Source: UKL13-3 sp044353855
Lineage (GTDB): Bacteria > Bacteroidota > Bacteroidia > UKL13-3
Length of the DNA stretch: 64,000 nt
Assembly (NCBI GenBank): GCA_044353855.1
Contig: JBILBF010000005.1
Span: forward strand, 41,929-105,928
Direction of reading: 5' to 3'
Shown piece after piece: positions 63,806 through 64,000 of the stretch. The position numbers and the translations under genes are program-made. Position 1 is the stretch's first letter. Each line of letters begins with the position of its first letter. The notes under the pieces were generated by a model. That model saw nothing but the letters and a program-made list of their open reading frames with translations. It did not search any database and was not told the DNA's origin.

Positions 63806-64000
63806 ATATTTTAACTTTAAGAACTATTTTTTTTCTTTCGAACTGCCGTCCGTCATTTGACGGATATGAATCCTGTCCTCTAACCATCTGTCCCGATAGC
63901 TATCGGGAACCCCGCCATATTTTAACTTTAAGAACTATTTTTTTTCTTTCGAACTGCCGTCCGTCATTTGACGGATATGAATCCTGTGCTCTAACCATCT
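63806..64000 (-). repeat. Tandem 111-bp units with truncated tRNA-Met copies and palindromes
   Basis: Unit A (63806-63916) and unit B (63917 to the window end, 84 bp seen) differ at one of 84 shared bases. On the minus strand each unit has GGCGGGGT, then (in A, the only unit seen this far) the 18-bp palindrome TCCCGATAGCTATCGGGA (63891-63908) where the tRNA has AGCT, then CAGATGGTTAGAG, ACAGGATTCATA, a TCCGTCAAATGACGGA palindrome, and CGGCAGTTCGA, where the tRNA match stops, then a spacer also found upstream of the real tRNA. The copies lack the 3' T strand and acceptor strand, so they are not working tRNAs. More units probably lie beyond the window. Confidence 0.9.

Noticed and set aside
63806..64000. 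Annotation of the tandem units as extra tRNA genes
   Set aside because: They lack the 3' strand of the T arm and the 3' acceptor strand, and carry palindromes in the D arm or anticodon region, so no cloverleaf can form.
63806..64000. CRISPR array
   Set aside because: The repeats are long, almost identical across the whole unit and have no unique spacers; no cas gene is near.

Overview
The window is AT-rich, gene-dense chromosomal DNA from a member of the Bacteroidota, probably near the Chitinophagales/Sphingobacteriales. The evidence is gene content: proteins with type 9 secretion (T9SS) C-terminal sorting domains, a CarboxypepD_reg-type TonB receptor, BshC, the long form of IspG, a DUF4295 gene beside rpmG and rpmB, a DUF5777 beta-barrel, and several TAnnTTTG promoter boxes. 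No prophage, CRISPR array or complete insertion sequence is visible. Most of it is core genome. The accessory signal sits in a few decayed genes and in a tRNA-derived repeat cluster at the right edge.

Layout. 1-3.6 kb (minus): a partial gene, a small hypothetical, and a metal-handling set (HMA-domain protein, TonB receptor, Cys/His-rich HYC_CC_PP-like protein). 3.7-6.1 kb: an MBOAT acyltransferase with an SGNH-like partner, as in surface-polymer acetylation. 6-9.7 kb: a hypothetical, thiolase, class IV aminotransferase and a TlpA-type thioredoxin. 9.9-16.7 kb: a tandem fused D-Ala-D-Ala ligase, a PASTA protein, a large T9SS cargo protein and a rhodanese. 16.8-27 kb: heptaheme cytochrome-TPR protein, MltG, LTA-synthase-like sulfatase, MFS exporter, Tex, SRPBCC protein and PepD. 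27-31.5 kb (minus): a fur-like regulator followed by an exported catalase-peroxidase, a frameshifted NmrA-like gene, and a copper-binding four-helix-bundle gene with an in-frame TGA at a Cys position. 31.6-39.9 kb: collagen-like surface protein, T9SS protein, SSB, PruA, MnmD plus an FAD oxidoreductase, dipeptide epimerase and PIN-PhoH. 40-44.3 kb: PKD cargo protein and a three-gene ECF sigma operon containing a protein with one inner-membrane segment and a C-terminal beta-barrel. 44.3-49 kb (minus): bshC, rimO, ftsY, DUF4295, rpmG, rpmB. 49-59.4 kb: crotonase, queA, K+ channel, gyrB, a decayed membrane-protein gene, T9SS protein, ispG and an SDR. 59.4-63.3 kb: mlaE-mlaF, then two heme lipoproteins, a DUF5777 barrel and YceI.

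The most unusual stretch is 63.39-64.0 kb. A tRNA-Met gene is followed, 35 bp past its 3' end, by an intact small GIY-YIG nuclease gene. The last codons of that gene read into a separate tRNA-Met 3' fragment. Upstream of the tRNA lie tandem 111-bp units, each holding a truncated tRNA-Met copy in which parts of the D arm and the anticodon/variable arm are replaced by short palindromes. This looks like a tRNA-associated GIY-YIG/palindrome element and is the best candidate for an undescribed system. The sigma/transmembrane/barrel operon is second.

Several starts were placed inside the longest open frame: PASTA 12760, ssb 33282, mnmD 35466, ftsY GTG 48274, SDR 59351, mlaE 59427 and DUF5777 61841. 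rimO and bshC appear to use TTG.
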